Both the position numbers and the translations under genes were made by a program. The notes beneath the pieces are model-generated. The model saw only the letters and a list, made by a program, of their open reading frames with translations, was not told the origin of the DNA and searched no databases. 64,000 nt of DNA from an uncultured Paracoccaceae bacterium (lineage in GTDB: Bacteria > Pseudomonadota > Alphaproteobacteria > Rhodobacterales > Rhodobacteraceae): the NCBI GenBank assembly GCA_913061275.1, contig CAJXSR010000016.1, positions 22,911 to 86,910 on the forward strand. Direction: 5' to 3'. Shown here piece after piece: positions 1-9,807 of this stretch (position 1 is the first letter of the stretch; every line of letters begins with the position of its first letter).

Positions 1-1
1 T

Positions 2-847
2 CAAATGCCTGAACTGATTGACGGCGGTTACTTGTATATTGCGCAACCACCACTGTTTAAAGTGGCGCGCGGTAAATCGGAAGTGTACCTAAAAGACCAG
101 TCAGCACTGGATGATTACCTTATTGAGCAAGGTATCGACGGTGCATCACTGGATTTGGGCGGCGGCAATGTAGTTTCAGGTGCCGACCTAGCACGGGTGG
201 TGGAAGAAGCGCGTCATGCACGAATGGTTCTGGATGGATTCCCTACACATTACGACCGTCACATTTTGGAACAATCCGCGATTGCGGGTGCATTGATACC
301 GGGCGTGGTGGACAATGATCCCCAAGGTACGGCCAATTTGGTTAGCGGGCGTTTGGATCAGGTCAGCCTTGAGTATGAACGCGGTTGGGCGGGTCGCCAA
401 ACACAAGACCATGGGTTGCGGTTTAGCCGGATTGTGCGTGGTGTTGAAGAAAGTCACACACTGGATGGCCGTTGTCTGCATTCGGGTGAAGCCCGCAAAT
501 TAAGCAGCATGACTGACGCGCTACAAGAGGTTTACGGTAAATCCGCAAGGTTCACACGCAAAGATAAAACAACAGTTGTCCACGGGCCTATTGCATTGCT
601 TAGTCTGGTGCTGGCGGAAGGTGAAAAAGGGCTGTCATTGCAGCGTTACAAAGGATTGGGTGAAATGAATCCTGGCCAGCTGTGGGAAACCACGCTTGAC
701 CCTGAAGCACGGGTATTGTTACAGGTAAAAGTGGGTGATTTGGCGGATGCAGATGATCTGTTTACCAAACTGATGGGCGACGTGGTTGAGCCGCGCCGCG
801 AGTTTATACAGAAAAATGCGTTGTCTGTGGAAAATCTGGATTTTTAA
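2..847 (+). CDS. gyrB: DNA gyrase subunit B, C-terminal part (truncated by window edge)
   Basis: This is the carboxy-terminal ~281 residues of the ATPase subunit of DNA gyrase, which with GyrA introduces negative supercoils. The frame is open to the left edge, so the true start lies outside the window. The fragment opens in the TOPRIM region ([20 protein letters not shown]) and ends with the family's tail block ([17 protein letters not shown]). The segment [18 protein letters not shown] separates it from ParE, which has a GRFKGLGEM-MPAQLKETT type of sequence. A GyrB-type insertion of about 150 residues lies between these blocks. The stop is TAA. A perfect 8-bp hairpin follows at once. Identification is very firm; only completeness is limited. 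Confidence 0.96.
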   Translation, partial: QMPELIDGGYLYIAQPPLFKVARGKSEVYLKDQSALDDYLIEQGIDGASLDLGGGNVVSGADLARVVEEARHARMVLDGFPTHYDRHILEQSAIAGALIPGVVDNDPQGTANLVSGRLDQVSLEYERGWAGRQTQDHGLRFSRIVRGVEESHTLDGRCLHSGEARKLSSMTDALQEVYGKSARFTRKDKTTVVHGPIALLSLVLAEGEKGLSLQRYKGLGEMNPGQLWETTLDPEARVLLQVKVGDLADADDLFTKLMGDVVEPRREFIQKNALSVENLDF

Positions 848-856
848 GTTGGGTTG

Positions 857-880
857 TTAATGGCGCGTACTGGCCATTAA
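857..880 (+). terminator. Stem-loop after gyrB, possible terminator
   Basis: Arms TTAATGGC (857-864) and GCCATTAA (873-880) form a perfect 8-bp stem with an 8-nt loop, starting 10 nt after the gyrB stop codon. No strong T-run follows, only a weak TTTT. It may be a 3' end or processing hairpin rather than a strong intrinsic terminator. The rest of the gap to 1038 shows nothing coding. Confidence 0.45.
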
Positions 881-1038
881 GGCATTTTCTGCGGCCCGTT
901 TACAGGGTCTGGAATGCGTATGGAAACGGTATGGCAGGCGTATGGCACTTTGCCATAGGTGAAAAGTTTCTTTGAAATCTGGAGGCTCGCAACGGTATCA
1001 TGCCTGCGGCGCGGATATTTAAACCCTTTGGAAAATAG

Positions 1039-1911
1039 CTAGCGTATACGTTCACGCCACAGCGTATAGGCGCCCATACCAATTACGATGGCCATACCGA
1101 TCAGTGTCCAACCGTCTGGAATGTCGCCCCAAATCAACCAACCTAACAGGATGGCCCAGATCATGATTGTGTAGCGAAAGGGTGCAACGGATGCGATTTC
1201 GCCGACGCGCATCGCGGCAACGGATGCATAGTAGCCGCCGAATAGGAATAGGGCTGCTAGTGCCAGAAGCGCAAGTTCATAGTTGGAAACTGGCGCCCAT
1301 TCACCTACCACGATAGTTGCAATGCCGCCAGCGGTGGTAATGACAACTGCCGTGACAAATGAAACAAACAGCGACGATACATTTGCCGAAAACCGCCGTA
1401 CTGTCAGATCGCGCCATGTAACAAATGCAACCGCACCCAAGCCAAACAGAGCATAAGAATTAAAGCCATCTGCACCCGGGCGCACGATGATTAAGATGCC
1501 GATGAATCCGATAAGGATGGCAGCTGCGCGTCGCCAGCCAAAATATTCACGCATGAAAATGGCGGCTGCGATTGATACGGTTAACGGTAAGGCTTGTAAT
1601 ATGGCGGTGATGTTGGCGATAGGCATGTGGATAAGAGCGGTTAAAAACATCATTGTCGCGCCTACCTCGGCCACGGAGCGCCATGCGATAAGTTTTTGAT
1701 CTTTGCGGTTTGGTATGGTTTTAAACGTACCGTTGAGTAATGCCATGCTACCGATGAACAAGATGGTAAACAGACCACGAATAAAGATTGCCTGATAGAT
1801 ATTCATGTCGGATGCCACAATTTTGATGGCCGCGTCATTCAAGGCGAAGCCGGCCATAGAGCCACACATAAAGGCGGCCCCGATCATATTGTCTGATTTC
1901 AAAATGCGCAT
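1039..1911 (-). CDS. DMT-superfamily (EamA) membrane transporter
   Basis: A 290-residue, very hydrophobic protein with about ten predicted membrane segments arranged as two EamA repeats, the usual plan and length for drug/metabolite exporters. It opens with a short polar N-terminus and a GxxxxALNDAAIK segment typical of the family's first helix. The C-terminus ends in a basic YTLWRERIR tail, as in many members. The substrate (amino acid, nucleotide-type or drug) cannot be read from sequence. It is transcribed toward gyrB and separated from the next upstream minus-strand gene by about 70 bp. The ATG at 1911 has only a weak ribosome site, so the start is moderately sure. Confidence 0.85.
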   Translation of the reverse strand: MRILKSDNMIGAAFMCGSMAGFALNDAAIKIVASDMNIYQAIFIRGLFTILFIGSMALLNGTFKTIPNRKDQKLIAWRSVAEVGATMMFLTALIHMPIANITAILQALPLTVSIAAAIFMREYFGWRRAAAILIGFIGILIIVRPGADGFNSYALFGLGAVAFVTWRDLTVRRFSANVSSLFVSFVTAVVITTAGGIATIVVGEWAPVSNYELALLALAALFLFGGYYASVAAMRVGEIASVAPFRYTIMIWAILLGWLIWGDIPDGWTLIGMAIVIGMGAYTLWRERIR

Positions 1912-1982
1912 GGGATTACTTTGGTTTGTTTAGACAGTGGTAGCTGCAGAAATGTTGTTTGGCGAGAGGCGAGTTGTACTTG

Positions 1983-2972
1983 TCAGGAATACATCTGTTT
2001 TTTACGTTTACGGGTTTCCTGTGTTGCATCTTGTGACCCATCATGGAAGGTGCCAAACCAGCGATCCCATGGCATTTCCTGATTGCCGTAGTTGCATTCA
2101 AAATACCGATGATGCAGCTGATGGTAAAAGGTGCCAAGTGCCAGCTTACGTTTATCTTTAATCAGCAAATCTTCGTATCCTGTATGGGTCATCGCAGCCC
2201 CTGGGCCTTGATAAACTATGTGGAAAATCAGGTGGATGGGATGAGAGGCAATGACCCAGTGAACGCAAAGCGATGTTAGATATATGAAATGTTCAACAGG
2301 GTGCATAGACAGGCCCGACCACGGGCCGATGTTAATGTTGCGGTGATGCAGTGAATGATAACGGGTGTAGAAAAATGGGATATGCAGCAAGCGATGCACC
2401 CAATAAAAATGAAATGCCGACCAGACGGGCAGCAACATTAGCCACAGAACAAACCACACGGGATTTGACGCCAGTGTGATCGTGGGGGCATAACCGTTGG
2501 CCATCAGCCACATAGTAATGACCTGAAATGCGGTCAGTTGGGTCACGCCACTGGTCAGCGACCAAAACACATTGTCTTTGACCTGATCAGAAAACAGAAA
2601 GTTGCGGTTATTGCGGGTTTGATCGCGGTGATCGAATTTTAAGGTCTTGCCTTGAGTTTTGCGTATATAAAAATACCAATGCAACCCACCCGCAATGGCC
2701 AGCATTGCGCCCATGTTTACTGCCCATATTTGAACTACCCAGCCAAAGGCAAGTGTTTGGGCTTTTTCAAGCGATGGATAGGCAAAATACCACAATGCCA
2801 CCGCCATAATTGCCAGTAAAACGCGCTCGGACAGGCTAAGCCAGTTGCGGTGCAGCCAACCGATCAGAAATCGCGGTTGGTTCAGATGTGTAAATGGTGA
2901 AGGGTCTTGCAGCGGCAGGTCGGGGTGGTAATTCCACTCTTTATTTTGCGCAGACCCCTCATTAGCCGGCAT
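1983..2972 (-). CDS. Sterol desaturase / fatty-acid hydroxylase family membrane protein
   Basis: An integral membrane di-iron oxygenase of the fatty acid hydroxylase superfamily, about 329 residues. Several hydrophobic segments precede histidine clusters that would hold two irons: HRLLH, HSLHHRN, then a later HQLHHR. The frame is open farther upstream, but the likely start is the ATG at 2972. A GAAGGAT ribosome site stands 7 nt before it, and it overlaps the 3' end of the aldolase gene by 11 nt, suggesting translational coupling. Longer versions would translate aldolase sequence in another frame. The substrate (lipid, carotenoid or sterol-like) is unknown. The di-iron fold is sure, the specific reaction is not. 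Confidence 0.85.
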   Translation of the reverse strand: MPANEGSAQNKEWNYHPDLPLQDPSPFTHLNQPRFLIGWLHRNWLSLSERVLLAIMAVALWYFAYPSLEKAQTLAFGWVVQIWAVNMGAMLAIAGGLHWYFYIRKTQGKTLKFDHRDQTRNNRNFLFSDQVKDNVFWSLTSGVTQLTAFQVITMWLMANGYAPTITLASNPVWFVLWLMLLPVWSAFHFYWVHRLLHIPFFYTRYHSLHHRNINIGPWSGLSMHPVEHFIYLTSLCVHWVIASHPIHLIFHIVYQGPGAAMTHTGYEDLLIKDKRKLALGTFYHQLHHRYFECNYGNQEMPWDRWFGTFHDGSQDATQETRKRKKQMYS

Positions 2973-3720
2973 AATCCGATCCTTCATCATCAAGGATAGC
3001 CTTAAGTTCTGACAGGTGCTTTTCGGATTGTTCAGGATATTCATCCATCTCACTGGCAGCTTTTTCGGCAATCTCATCAGATAGAACACGCAGCGGTTGG
3101 CCGGTTTGCAGGGCGCGAATATAGGTTTCGGCGGCACGCTCAAAATAGTACATACGGTTGAATGTATCTGCCACACTGTCACCAATTACCAAAACCCCGT
3201 GGTTGCCCATAATCATAACCTTGTGTTTCGGGTTTGCAAAAAGTTGGGCACAACGCTCGCCCTCTTCTTCAAATGCAAGGCCGCCATACTGTTCGTCTAT
3301 GACGTAGCGGTTGAAAAACATCGCGCTGTTTTGGTCAATGGGCAGCAAGCGACTGTCGGCAAGACTGGCAAGAACCGTTGCATGAATTGAATGTACATGC
3401 ATGGCACAACGCGCCTGCGGGCAAAGGCGATGGATGGCACCGTGCAGGCCCCATGCAGTTGGGTCAGGGGCATTCGGGCCATTTAATGTTTCAGGATCGT
3501 TGGCGTCGATGTATAACATATCGCTGGCTTTGATGCGTGCGAAATGCATTTGGTTTGGGTTCATCAAAAACTGTGTGCCGTCGTCGTTGACAGCCAGGCT
3601 GAAATGGTTGGCAACGCTTTCATGCATGTTCAGACGCGCAGTCCAACGAAAGGCAGCCGCCATATCTGTGCGTTCCAGTTTATAGGGCAGGTTGGGTAGA
3701 TGAGTGACGGTTTGTGGCAT
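2962..3720 (-). CDS. Class II aldolase/adducin family protein
   Basis: A 252-residue cytosolic zinc-dependent aldolase-fold protein, the family of fuculose-phosphate aldolase, ribulose-5-phosphate 4-epimerase and many small-aldehyde lyases. The metal-binding pair is in AMHVHSIHATVL (H108, H110) and the third histidine in GNHGVLV (H174). N-terminal ARLNMHESVANHFSLAV matches the family's GxGNxS phosphate-loop region, but with HESVANHFS in place of the sugar-phosphate motif. A substrate other than a sugar phosphate is therefore plausible. A strong AGGAGG ribosome site precedes the ATG at 3720. It overlaps the downstream desaturase-type gene, so the two form a small operon. Confidence 0.87.
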   Translation of the reverse strand: MPQTVTHLPNLPYKLERTDMAAAFRWTARLNMHESVANHFSLAVNDDGTQFLMNPNQMHFARIKASDMLYIDANDPETLNGPNAPDPTAWGLHGAIHRLCPQARCAMHVHSIHATVLASLADSRLLPIDQNSAMFFNRYVIDEQYGGLAFEEEGERCAQLFANPKHKVMIMGNHGVLVIGDSVADTFNRMYYFERAAETYIRALQTGQPLRVLSDEIAEKAASEMDEYPEQSEKHLSELKAILDDEGSDYAG

Positions 3721-3771
3721 TGATGATTCCTCCTATAAGTAGAGAACGTTATTATTCGGGCTTCGTCTAAC

Positions 3772-3799
3772 AAAAAAACCGACCTTTGCAGGTCGGTTT
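3772..3799 (-). terminator. Rho-independent terminator of glnK-amtB
   Basis: A perfect stem of arms AAACCGACC (3776-3784) and GGTCGGTTT (3791-3799) around a 6-nt loop, read on the minus strand after the amtB stop. It is followed by a run of seven T. This is a textbook intrinsic terminator about 24 nt past amtB, and it insulates the aldolase gene downstream. Confidence 0.88.
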
Positions 3800-3822
3800 C
3801 AGTTTCATAGATATTTAAGGAG

Positions 3823-5139
3823 TTAAGCTACTATATGGTAGGCTTCCATACCAAGCTCGGTTTTATCCAACCCTGTGATTTCTTCTTCTTCAGTAACCCT
3901 GATGCCCATTGCAACTTTTAGTATGTACCAAGCGATACCAGAGGTTACGACTGTGAAGATACCAACAACCATAATGCCGTATAACTGTTTGGTTATTTCT
4001 GCATCACTGTTGGTGAATACAACGGCGATGGTACCCCAGATACCGCAGAATAAGTGTACGGGGATAGCACCAACAACATCGTCAATTTTCAGCTTATCCA
4101 GGAATGGTACACCAAAGACCACGATCGCACCGCCTATTGCACCAATAATGGATGCAGCACCAATGCCAGGTGTCAAAGGTTCGGCAGTAATTGACACTAG
4201 GCCAGCCAATGCACCGTTCAAGATCATTGTCAGATCAGGTTTTTTGTAAATCAGCTGGGTCAAGATTAAGGCAGCCACGGCACCTGCAGCTGCAGCGGCA
4301 TTGGTGTTCACGAAAATACGGCTAATGTCTGCAACATCACCAACAGAGCCCATTGCCAGTTGTGACCCACCATTAAAGCCGAACCAACCTAGCCATAGAA
4401 TGAACGTACCCAATGTTGCCATCGGTAGGTTTGAGGCAACCATTGGAATGACTTTGCCATCTTTGTATTTGCCAATACGCGCACCTAAGACCAAAGCACC
4501 CGTAAGGGCAGCCCAACCGCCGACTGAATGCACAACTGTAGATCCTGCGAAATCAAGAAAGCCGTTTTGGTCAAGAAAGCCGCCGCCCCATTTCCAGGAT
4601 GCCTGAATTGGGTAGATTAAGGATGTAAGAATAACCGTAAAGACTAGGAACGGCCATAATTTGATGCGTTCAGCAACGGTACCCGATACGATAGATGCGG
4701 TAGCTGCGCAGAACATTAACTGAAAGAAAAAGTCAGATCCAACGGTGGCGTATGAAAGATCAGCATCTGCGGCAGATAGGCCAACGGCCTCGAGCACTGT
4801 TGGGCTAAAGCCACCCAGTATGTTTGGGATAACCCATGCATCACCTGGGTACATCAGGTTGAAGCCTATAAGGTAGTAGAAAATACAGGCCAACCCGAAC
4901 AGCCCCATGTTTTTTGTTAACTGCATTGTGACGTTTTTTGACCGTACAAGCCCCGCTTCCAGCATGGCGAAACCGCAGGCCATGAAGAAAACCAGAAACC
5001 CGCCGATTAAGAACAGGATGGTAGTTAAGATATAGCTGACCTCGGCGGGTACAGCTGCGGATGCGTCTTGGGCAAATGCGGCAACAGGCAATACTGATGC
5101 GGCCAATCCAAGGCTAAGTGTTTTGAATGAAATGTTCAT
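3823..5139 (-). CDS. amtB: Ammonium transporter
   Basis: A 438-residue Amt-family channel that moves ammonium across the inner membrane. It has a cleavable N-terminal signal (ending about AFAQ at residue 24) and eleven membrane segments. The pore twin-histidines lie in TVVHSVGG (H204) and IPVHLFCGIWG (H362). The FMACGFAMLEAGLVRSKN segment is the family's N-terminal signature. It lies 15 nt downstream of glnK and shares its transcript. In this arrangement the PII protein GlnK plugs the trimer cytoplasmically when nitrogen is plentiful. The C-terminal cytosolic tail (EEITGLDKTELGMEAYH) contains the conserved GLD and AYH elements that contact PII. Confidence 0.96.
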   Translation of the reverse strand: MNISFKTLSLGLAASVLPVAAFAQDASAAVPAEVSYILTTILFLIGGFLVFFMACGFAMLEAGLVRSKNVTMQLTKNMGLFGLACIFYYLIGFNLMYPGDAWVIPNILGGFSPTVLEAVGLSAADADLSYATVGSDFFFQLMFCAATASIVSGTVAERIKLWPFLVFTVILTSLIYPIQASWKWGGGFLDQNGFLDFAGSTVVHSVGGWAALTGALVLGARIGKYKDGKVIPMVASNLPMATLGTFILWLGWFGFNGGSQLAMGSVGDVADISRIFVNTNAAAAAGAVAALILTQLIYKKPDLTMILNGALAGLVSITAEPLTPGIGAASIIGAIGGAIVVFGVPFLDKLKIDDVVGAIPVHLFCGIWGTIAVVFTNSDAEITKQLYGIMVVGIFTVVTSGIAWYILKVAMGIRVTEEEEITGLDKTELGMEAYHIVA

Positions 5140-5154
5140 GATTTTTTCCTTGGT

Positions 5155-5565
<411 letters not shown>

Positions 5566-5739
5566 TCAATTGTTTGGGGTGGATTTTATGAAAATATCTA
5601 TAAAAATGATTAAAATTTAATCAATAGTGGTAAATTGAACAAAAAATAAGCACTATGAAGGTGAGCGAAAGCATGAAAGCACTCCACAAAGCGTATCAAA
5701 AAGAATAGATTCGGTGCAAATAAGCAAAAAAGAGCAGTA

Positions 5740-7839
5740 ATGGCTAAGCAAGGCAAAACGCGGCCCCCCTTGGTGGCACCGGTCAAGAAATTTTCCGTGC
5801 CGAAAAAGAGAAGTGTGAAAAAAACCCGTCGCGGTATCAGTGGATTTTTTGTGTCACTTGGTATCGGAGTTTTGCGATTTTTTTTACGAATAGGGATATA
5901 TGCCGCAGTATTGCTGACACTTGTTATTGGTGTTGCAACAGCGCTTTTCTATAAAGATTTACCCACAGCCGTCGCATTGATGGATGACCGTGTGCGCGGG
6001 TCGGTAACAATGCTTGACCATAATGGTGCTACATTTGCGTGGCGTGGCGATCAGTTTGGCGGATTGGTTTCAGCCGAAACGGTTTCTGTACATTTAAAAA
6101 ACGCAGTAATAGCGACAGAGGATAAGCGTTTTTACCGCCACTTCGGCATTTCGCCACGTGGTATATTGGGGGCGATACGCATTAATATCGCCGCAGGGCG
6201 TTCGCCTTTATCTGGCAATGGCGGTTCTACTATTACCCAGCAAGTTGCCAAGCGGGTATTCTTTTCGGATTTGAAATCAATAGAGCGCAAGATCAAAGAA
6301 GTGCCAATGGCATTTGCAATGGAGCTGAAATATACCAAAGATGAGATTTTGGCGATTTACCTAAATCGGGCTTATTTAGGGGCTGGCTCGTATGGGGTAG
6401 AGGCGGCAAGCCAGCGGTATTTTGCGAAATCAGCACGTGACGTTAATATCGCACAAGCAGCAATGCTGGCAGGTTTGTTAAAGGCCCCCAGCCGTTTTGC
6501 GCCAACCCGCAATATCGGGCGTGCGCAGGGCCGCGCAAATTTGATTATCGGATTGATGGAAGATCAGGGCTACGTTTCTAAGGGCGAAGCGGTTGAGGCC
6601 CGAAACAATCCGGCGATACTTTCTAAAACAGCACAAAAAAAGGCCGGCGGTTATTTTGCGGATTGGATAATGGAAAGTGGCCCTGACTTTATCCTTAAAG
6701 ATACCACCGAGGATATTGTGATAAAAACAACCTTTGATGAACGGGTTCAACAAGCGGCTGAAAGTGGCTTGGATTTTATCTTTGAAAATAAAGTAAAGGC
6801 TGGCTCAAAAGCACAAGCGGCCATTGTTGTGATGTCACGCGAAGGGGCCGTACGCGCCATAGTTGGCGGGCGTAGTTTGGAAGTTTCGGGCGGTTTTAAC
6901 CGTGCAACACAGGCCCTGCGCCAAACTGGATCTTCGTTCAAGCCTTTTGTATATGCGGCTGCATTAGAAAATGGGTTTCATTACGATTCAATCGTTATTG
7001 ATGAGCCTTTAACGCTTAATATTCCAGGATCGGGCGAATGGAGCCCAAAAAACTATTCGCGCAAATATAAAGGCCCGATTACATTTACCGAAGCATTGGC
7101 GGGGTCTGTAAATACCGCCGCTGTTCGGATTTCAGAAAATGTCGGGCGTGAAAAAGTGCGGGTTTTGGCGCAAGATTTTGGAATTGATAATACCATCGCA
7201 TCTGGCCCTGCACTTGCATTAGGCGCATCAGAATCGACGCTTTTGGAAATGACGGGGGCTTATGCGGGTATTTTAAATTCTGGTGTTAGTGCCAAACCAT
7301 ATGGTGTTATGGAATTAACCATTCAGGGGGAAGCGTCACCTTTGATGGGTAAATCAGATGCCGGCGGTAAACGGGTGATTAACGATAATGCGGCGGCAGA
7401 GCTGGTTTATATGATGAACCAGGTAATCGAAGTAGGAACTGGTCGTCGTGCAAAGCTGGACGGGCGTGAAGCGGCTGGAAAAACTGGCACCACCCAAGGT
7501 GCGCGTGATGCATGGTTTATCGGTTTTACCGCTGACTATGTAACAGGCGTTTGGATGGGGTATGATGATAATTCCAAACTGACGGGTGTTACTGGTGGTG
7601 GTTTACCTGCTGATATTTGGCGCGAAACTATGGAACGGGTTCATGAAGGCCTTCCTGCGCGCCCCTTGGCGATGATTGACCCTGTGCGCATGGCAATAGA
7701 GGCGGACCAAAATGCGAATGAGGGTAAGCGAGATCCGTCTAAATTATCACGTAAAATCGATCGTGAATTGCGCAGAATTGAAGATGACGCCGAAACGATC
7801 ATGAATAAGCTATTGGGAATTTTCGGGAAAAATAACTAG
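5740..7839 (+). CDS. Penicillin-binding protein 1A-type bifunctional peptidoglycan synthase
   Basis: A 699-residue class A PBP, anchored in the inner membrane with both enzymatic domains in the periplasm. A basic cytosolic N-terminus is followed by one membrane helix (about residues 35-70). The glycosyltransferase 51 domain has the catalytic glutamate in TEDKRFYRH (E127) and GGSTITQQVAK. The transpeptidase domain has the nucleophile in SSFK (S398, K401), an SVN triad and KTGTT (K581). Length and order fit PBP1A-like enzymes of alphaproteobacteria. It ends convergently, 3 nt from the mlaC stop. Identification is firm; the paralogue name (mrcA, pbpC or pbpF) is not settled. Confidence 0.94.
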   Translation: MAKQGKTRPPLVAPVKKFSVPKKRSVKKTRRGISGFFVSLGIGVLRFFLRIGIYAAVLLTLVIGVATALFYKDLPTAVALMDDRVRGSVTMLDHNGATFAWRGDQFGGLVSAETVSVHLKNAVIATEDKRFYRHFGISPRGILGAIRINIAAGRSPLSGNGGSTITQQVAKRVFFSDLKSIERKIKEVPMAFAMELKYTKDEILAIYLNRAYLGAGSYGVEAASQRYFAKSARDVNIAQAAMLAGLLKAPSRFAPTRNIGRAQGRANLIIGLMEDQGYVSKGEAVEARNNPAILSKTAQKKAGGYFADWIMESGPDFILKDTTEDIVIKTTFDERVQQAAESGLDFIFENKVKAGSKAQAAIVVMSREGAVRAIVGGRSLEVSGGFNRATQALRQTGSSFKPFVYAAALENGFHYDSIVIDEPLTLNIPGSGEWSPKNYSRKYKGPITFTEALAGSVNTAAVRISENVGREKVRVLAQDFGIDNTIASGPALALGASESTLLEMTGAYAGILNSGVSAKPYGVMELTIQGEASPLMGKSDAGGKRVINDNAAAELVYMMNQVIEVGTGRRAKLDGREAAGKTGTTQGARDAWFIGFTADYVTGVWMGYDDNSKLTGVTGGGLPADIWRETMERVHEGLPARPLAMIDPVRMAIEADQNANEGKRDPSKLSRKIDRELRRIEDDAETIMNKLLGIFGKNN

Positions 7840-7842
7840 GCT

Positions 7843-8454
7843 TTAACCCGCTTTATTCAGGCGTGCGACCAACTTATCAATTTTACCGCCGCTGCGGTCT
7901 AACATAGACCCAATTTCTTCACGCTCGGTTTTAATCATGCTGATACCTTCGATATAAAGGTCGAACATTTGCCGTTTGCCATTACGTTCAAAAACCTGCC
8001 AATCGACTGTGAAGGGTGCAGAGCCTTTGAATTTAACAACGCTCTTAACCAAAACGCCTGATTTTACAGCTTTAGCACTAGTAACCGTAATTTTTGATCC
8101 AATAAATTCGCGAAATCGTTTGCCGTATTTGCGTGAAATATAGGCGCGAAATGCGGCTGTATATGCTTTTTTCTGACTTGCGTTTGCACTGCGCCAAGGC
8201 GGGCCAAGGCAAGTACGTGCTATTGCATCAACGGCTGCATATTTGGCAAAAACACGGTCAAAATCCCGATACATTGCAGTTTCGGATTTACCAGAGTTAA
8301 TGATCTTGAAAATGTCGCTAGATAGATTGTTTATCAACTTTTCAGCAGCAGCTTTGGTTAAAGCAAAGCCGGCGGATGGCATTGCCGTTGCCGCGACCGC
8401 AGCACTGATGCCAGCAAGAAAAACGCGGCGGTTTAATTTTTTAGAAATCTGCAA
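7843..8454 (-). CDS. mlaC: Periplasmic phospholipid-binding protein of the MlaC/Ttg2D family
   Basis: A 203-residue periplasmic shuttle that ferries phospholipid between MlaA at the outer membrane and the inner-membrane MlaFEDB transporter. The N-terminus NRRVFLAGISAAVAA has a twin-arginine and hydrophobic stretch, suggesting Tat export. The mature part has the family's YRDFDRVFAKYAAVDAIARTCLG and AFRAYISRKYGKRF blocks. Its start overlaps the end of mlaA by 14 nt, so the two are translationally coupled. The mlaBDEF genes are not in the window and must lie elsewhere. The signal type is inferred from sequence only. Confidence 0.9.
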   Translation of the reverse strand: MQISKKLNRRVFLAGISAAVAATAMPSAGFALTKAAAEKLINNLSSDIFKIINSGKSETAMYRDFDRVFAKYAAVDAIARTCLGPPWRSANASQKKAYTAAFRAYISRKYGKRFREFIGSKITVTSAKAVKSGVLVKSVVKFKGSAPFTVDWQVFERNGKRQMFDLYIEGISMIKTEREEIGSMLDRSGGKIDKLVARLNKAG

Positions 8455-9190
8455 AGGGATCCTCCAAACTATCTTCTGTTACACCACCATTTAGTTTGAA
8501 ATTACGGTTCTGCAAGTACAAAGACCGCGCCGTGGCGTAACTATCTTCAGAATTGTATAATGTATCTTCGATTACATCAGAGTATTGGTTGCGATCGCCC
8601 AAGCGGTCAAGAATACCGAATGTTAGCCCCATACCATCGGTGCCAGAGGGCAATATGAAATTTGTTGGGTTAAGGGCAGTGTCAATAATAAACCCGATTG
8701 TGTCGCGCTCTGTACTAGGGCCAAGTAGCGGTAATTCGTGGTACACACCTTGGCGAAACTTCCAGACATGCAGAGTTTGACCAAAATCGGCGTTGTTATC
8801 AGGAATGCCAGCATCGGTTGCCAAATCCCCAAGGCCAAAGGTTAAAGAATTAACTGCAAAGCGTGAAACGGTTTGACGCAAACCTTTGATATCGCCTTGT
8901 AGAACGTTGTTAACAGCTTGTCCTGGTAAACCAAGAAATCCTGCAACATTGCCAACGATATGAATTATCAAGGGCGGTGTAATAAATCCGTAACCTTTTG
9001 CTGTCGGGCCAACCAAAGCACGGTCCAACCCTTTGTTAAATTCGTGCATTTTTCGGTTTTGTGATTCGTATGGATCATTAAACTCTGATTTACTAACAGG
9101 TGCCGCGCAGGCACTAAGCACAACGAGTGTTGTGATTAGTACGCTGATGGTACGGTAAATGCTTGTATATGAACTGCTTTTTAAAAACAC
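8441..9190 (-). CDS. mlaA: Outer-membrane lipoprotein MlaA (VacJ)
   Basis: A lipoprotein of about 249 residues that removes misplaced phospholipids from the outer leaflet. Lipobox LSAC places the lipidated cysteine about 28 residues in. It is followed by the family core DPYESQNRKMHEFNKGLDRALV, then FAVNSLTFGLGDLATDAG and GPSTERDTIG. I chose a GTG at 9190 because AAGAG stands 8 nt upstream and it gives a normal-length signal. The frame continues to a TTG at 9217 with no usable ribosome site. It overlaps mlaC. The protein assignment is firm, the start less so. Confidence 0.9.
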   Translation of the reverse strand: MFLKSSSYTSIYRTISVLITTLVVLSACAAPVSKSEFNDPYESQNRKMHEFNKGLDRALVGPTAKGYGFITPPLIIHIVGNVAGFLGLPGQAVNNVLQGDIKGLRQTVSRFAVNSLTFGLGDLATDAGIPDNNADFGQTLHVWKFRQGVYHELPLLGPSTERDTIGFIIDTALNPTNFILPSGTDGMGLTFGILDRLGDRNQYSDVIEDTLYNSEDSYATARSLYLQNRNFKLNGGVTEDSLEDPFADF

Positions 9191-9342
9191 GATTTCTACT
9201 CTTATTACTTTAATCAAACCTAATCATAGCGTTTTAAGTGAATCTGTCCATGTTGTGATTTGATATTGCTGTAATTATAGGTGACGCAGGTTAAATTATG
9301 TTGCAACAATGCACTTAACAAACATTTGTGAAGGAGAGCCTA

Positions 9343-9807
9343 ATGGCTGGAAATATCGAAGCACGTTTGGCTGAACTGGGAATTCAGTTGCCAGAAGCGC
9401 CAGCACCAGCGGCAAATTACGTACCATATGTGGTCGTCGGCAATATGGTTTATATATCTGGCCAAATTTCAAAAGATGTAGATGGATTAATTTGTGGCAA
9501 GTTGGGTGGTGATACAACTGTAGAACAGGGTGCTGCGGCCGCACGGGTTTGCGGGTTAAACTTAATAGCCCAACTGCGCGAAGCGTGCGGTGGTGACCTT
9601 GACCGTGTAGTTCAGGTGGTAAAACTAGGCGGGTTTGTGAACGCAACCGCAGATTTCACCAACCATCCTGTGGTGATTAACGGCGCATCAGATTTGATGG
9701 TCGAAGTGTTTGGAAAGCTGGGCGCACATGCACGTGCCGCAGTTGGTTGTTCGTCTCTTCCACTAGGTGTTGCAGTGGAAGTCGAAGGCATTTTTCAGAT
9801 TTTATAA
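9343..9807 (+). CDS. RidA/YjgF-family protein
   Basis: A 154-residue protein of the Rid family, whose founding member hydrolyses reactive enamine/imine intermediates made by PLP enzymes. It belongs to the longer subgroup with an N-terminal IEARLAELGIQLPEAPAPAANYVPYV extension, annotated RidA-like of unknown substrate in many alphaproteobacteria. The ATG at 9343 has a strong GAAGGAGAG site; a GTG 15 nt upstream in frame would include that site as coding and is rejected. Its stop overlaps the next gene by one base (TAATG), so it is cotranslated with the GDPD gene. Confidence 0.88.
   Translation: MAGNIEARLAELGIQLPEAPAPAANYVPYVVVGNMVYISGQISKDVDGLICGKLGGDTTVEQGAAAARVCGLNLIAQLREACGGDLDRVVQVVKLGGFVNATADFTNHPVVINGASDLMVEVFGKLGAHARAAVGCSSLPLGVAVEVEGIFQIL

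Noticed and set aside
1..847. ParE rather than GyrB
   Set aside because: The block [16 protein letters not shown] and the C-terminal VEPRREFI tail match GyrB, not ParE.
1983..3185. 400-residue form of the sterol-desaturase-type protein
   Set aside because: The extra 71 residues are translated out of frame through the aldolase gene; a good ribosome site supports the start at 2972.
3875..4606. Plus-strand reading frames opposite amtB
   Set aside because: Mirror the codon pattern of the membrane-protein gene; no recognisable protein.
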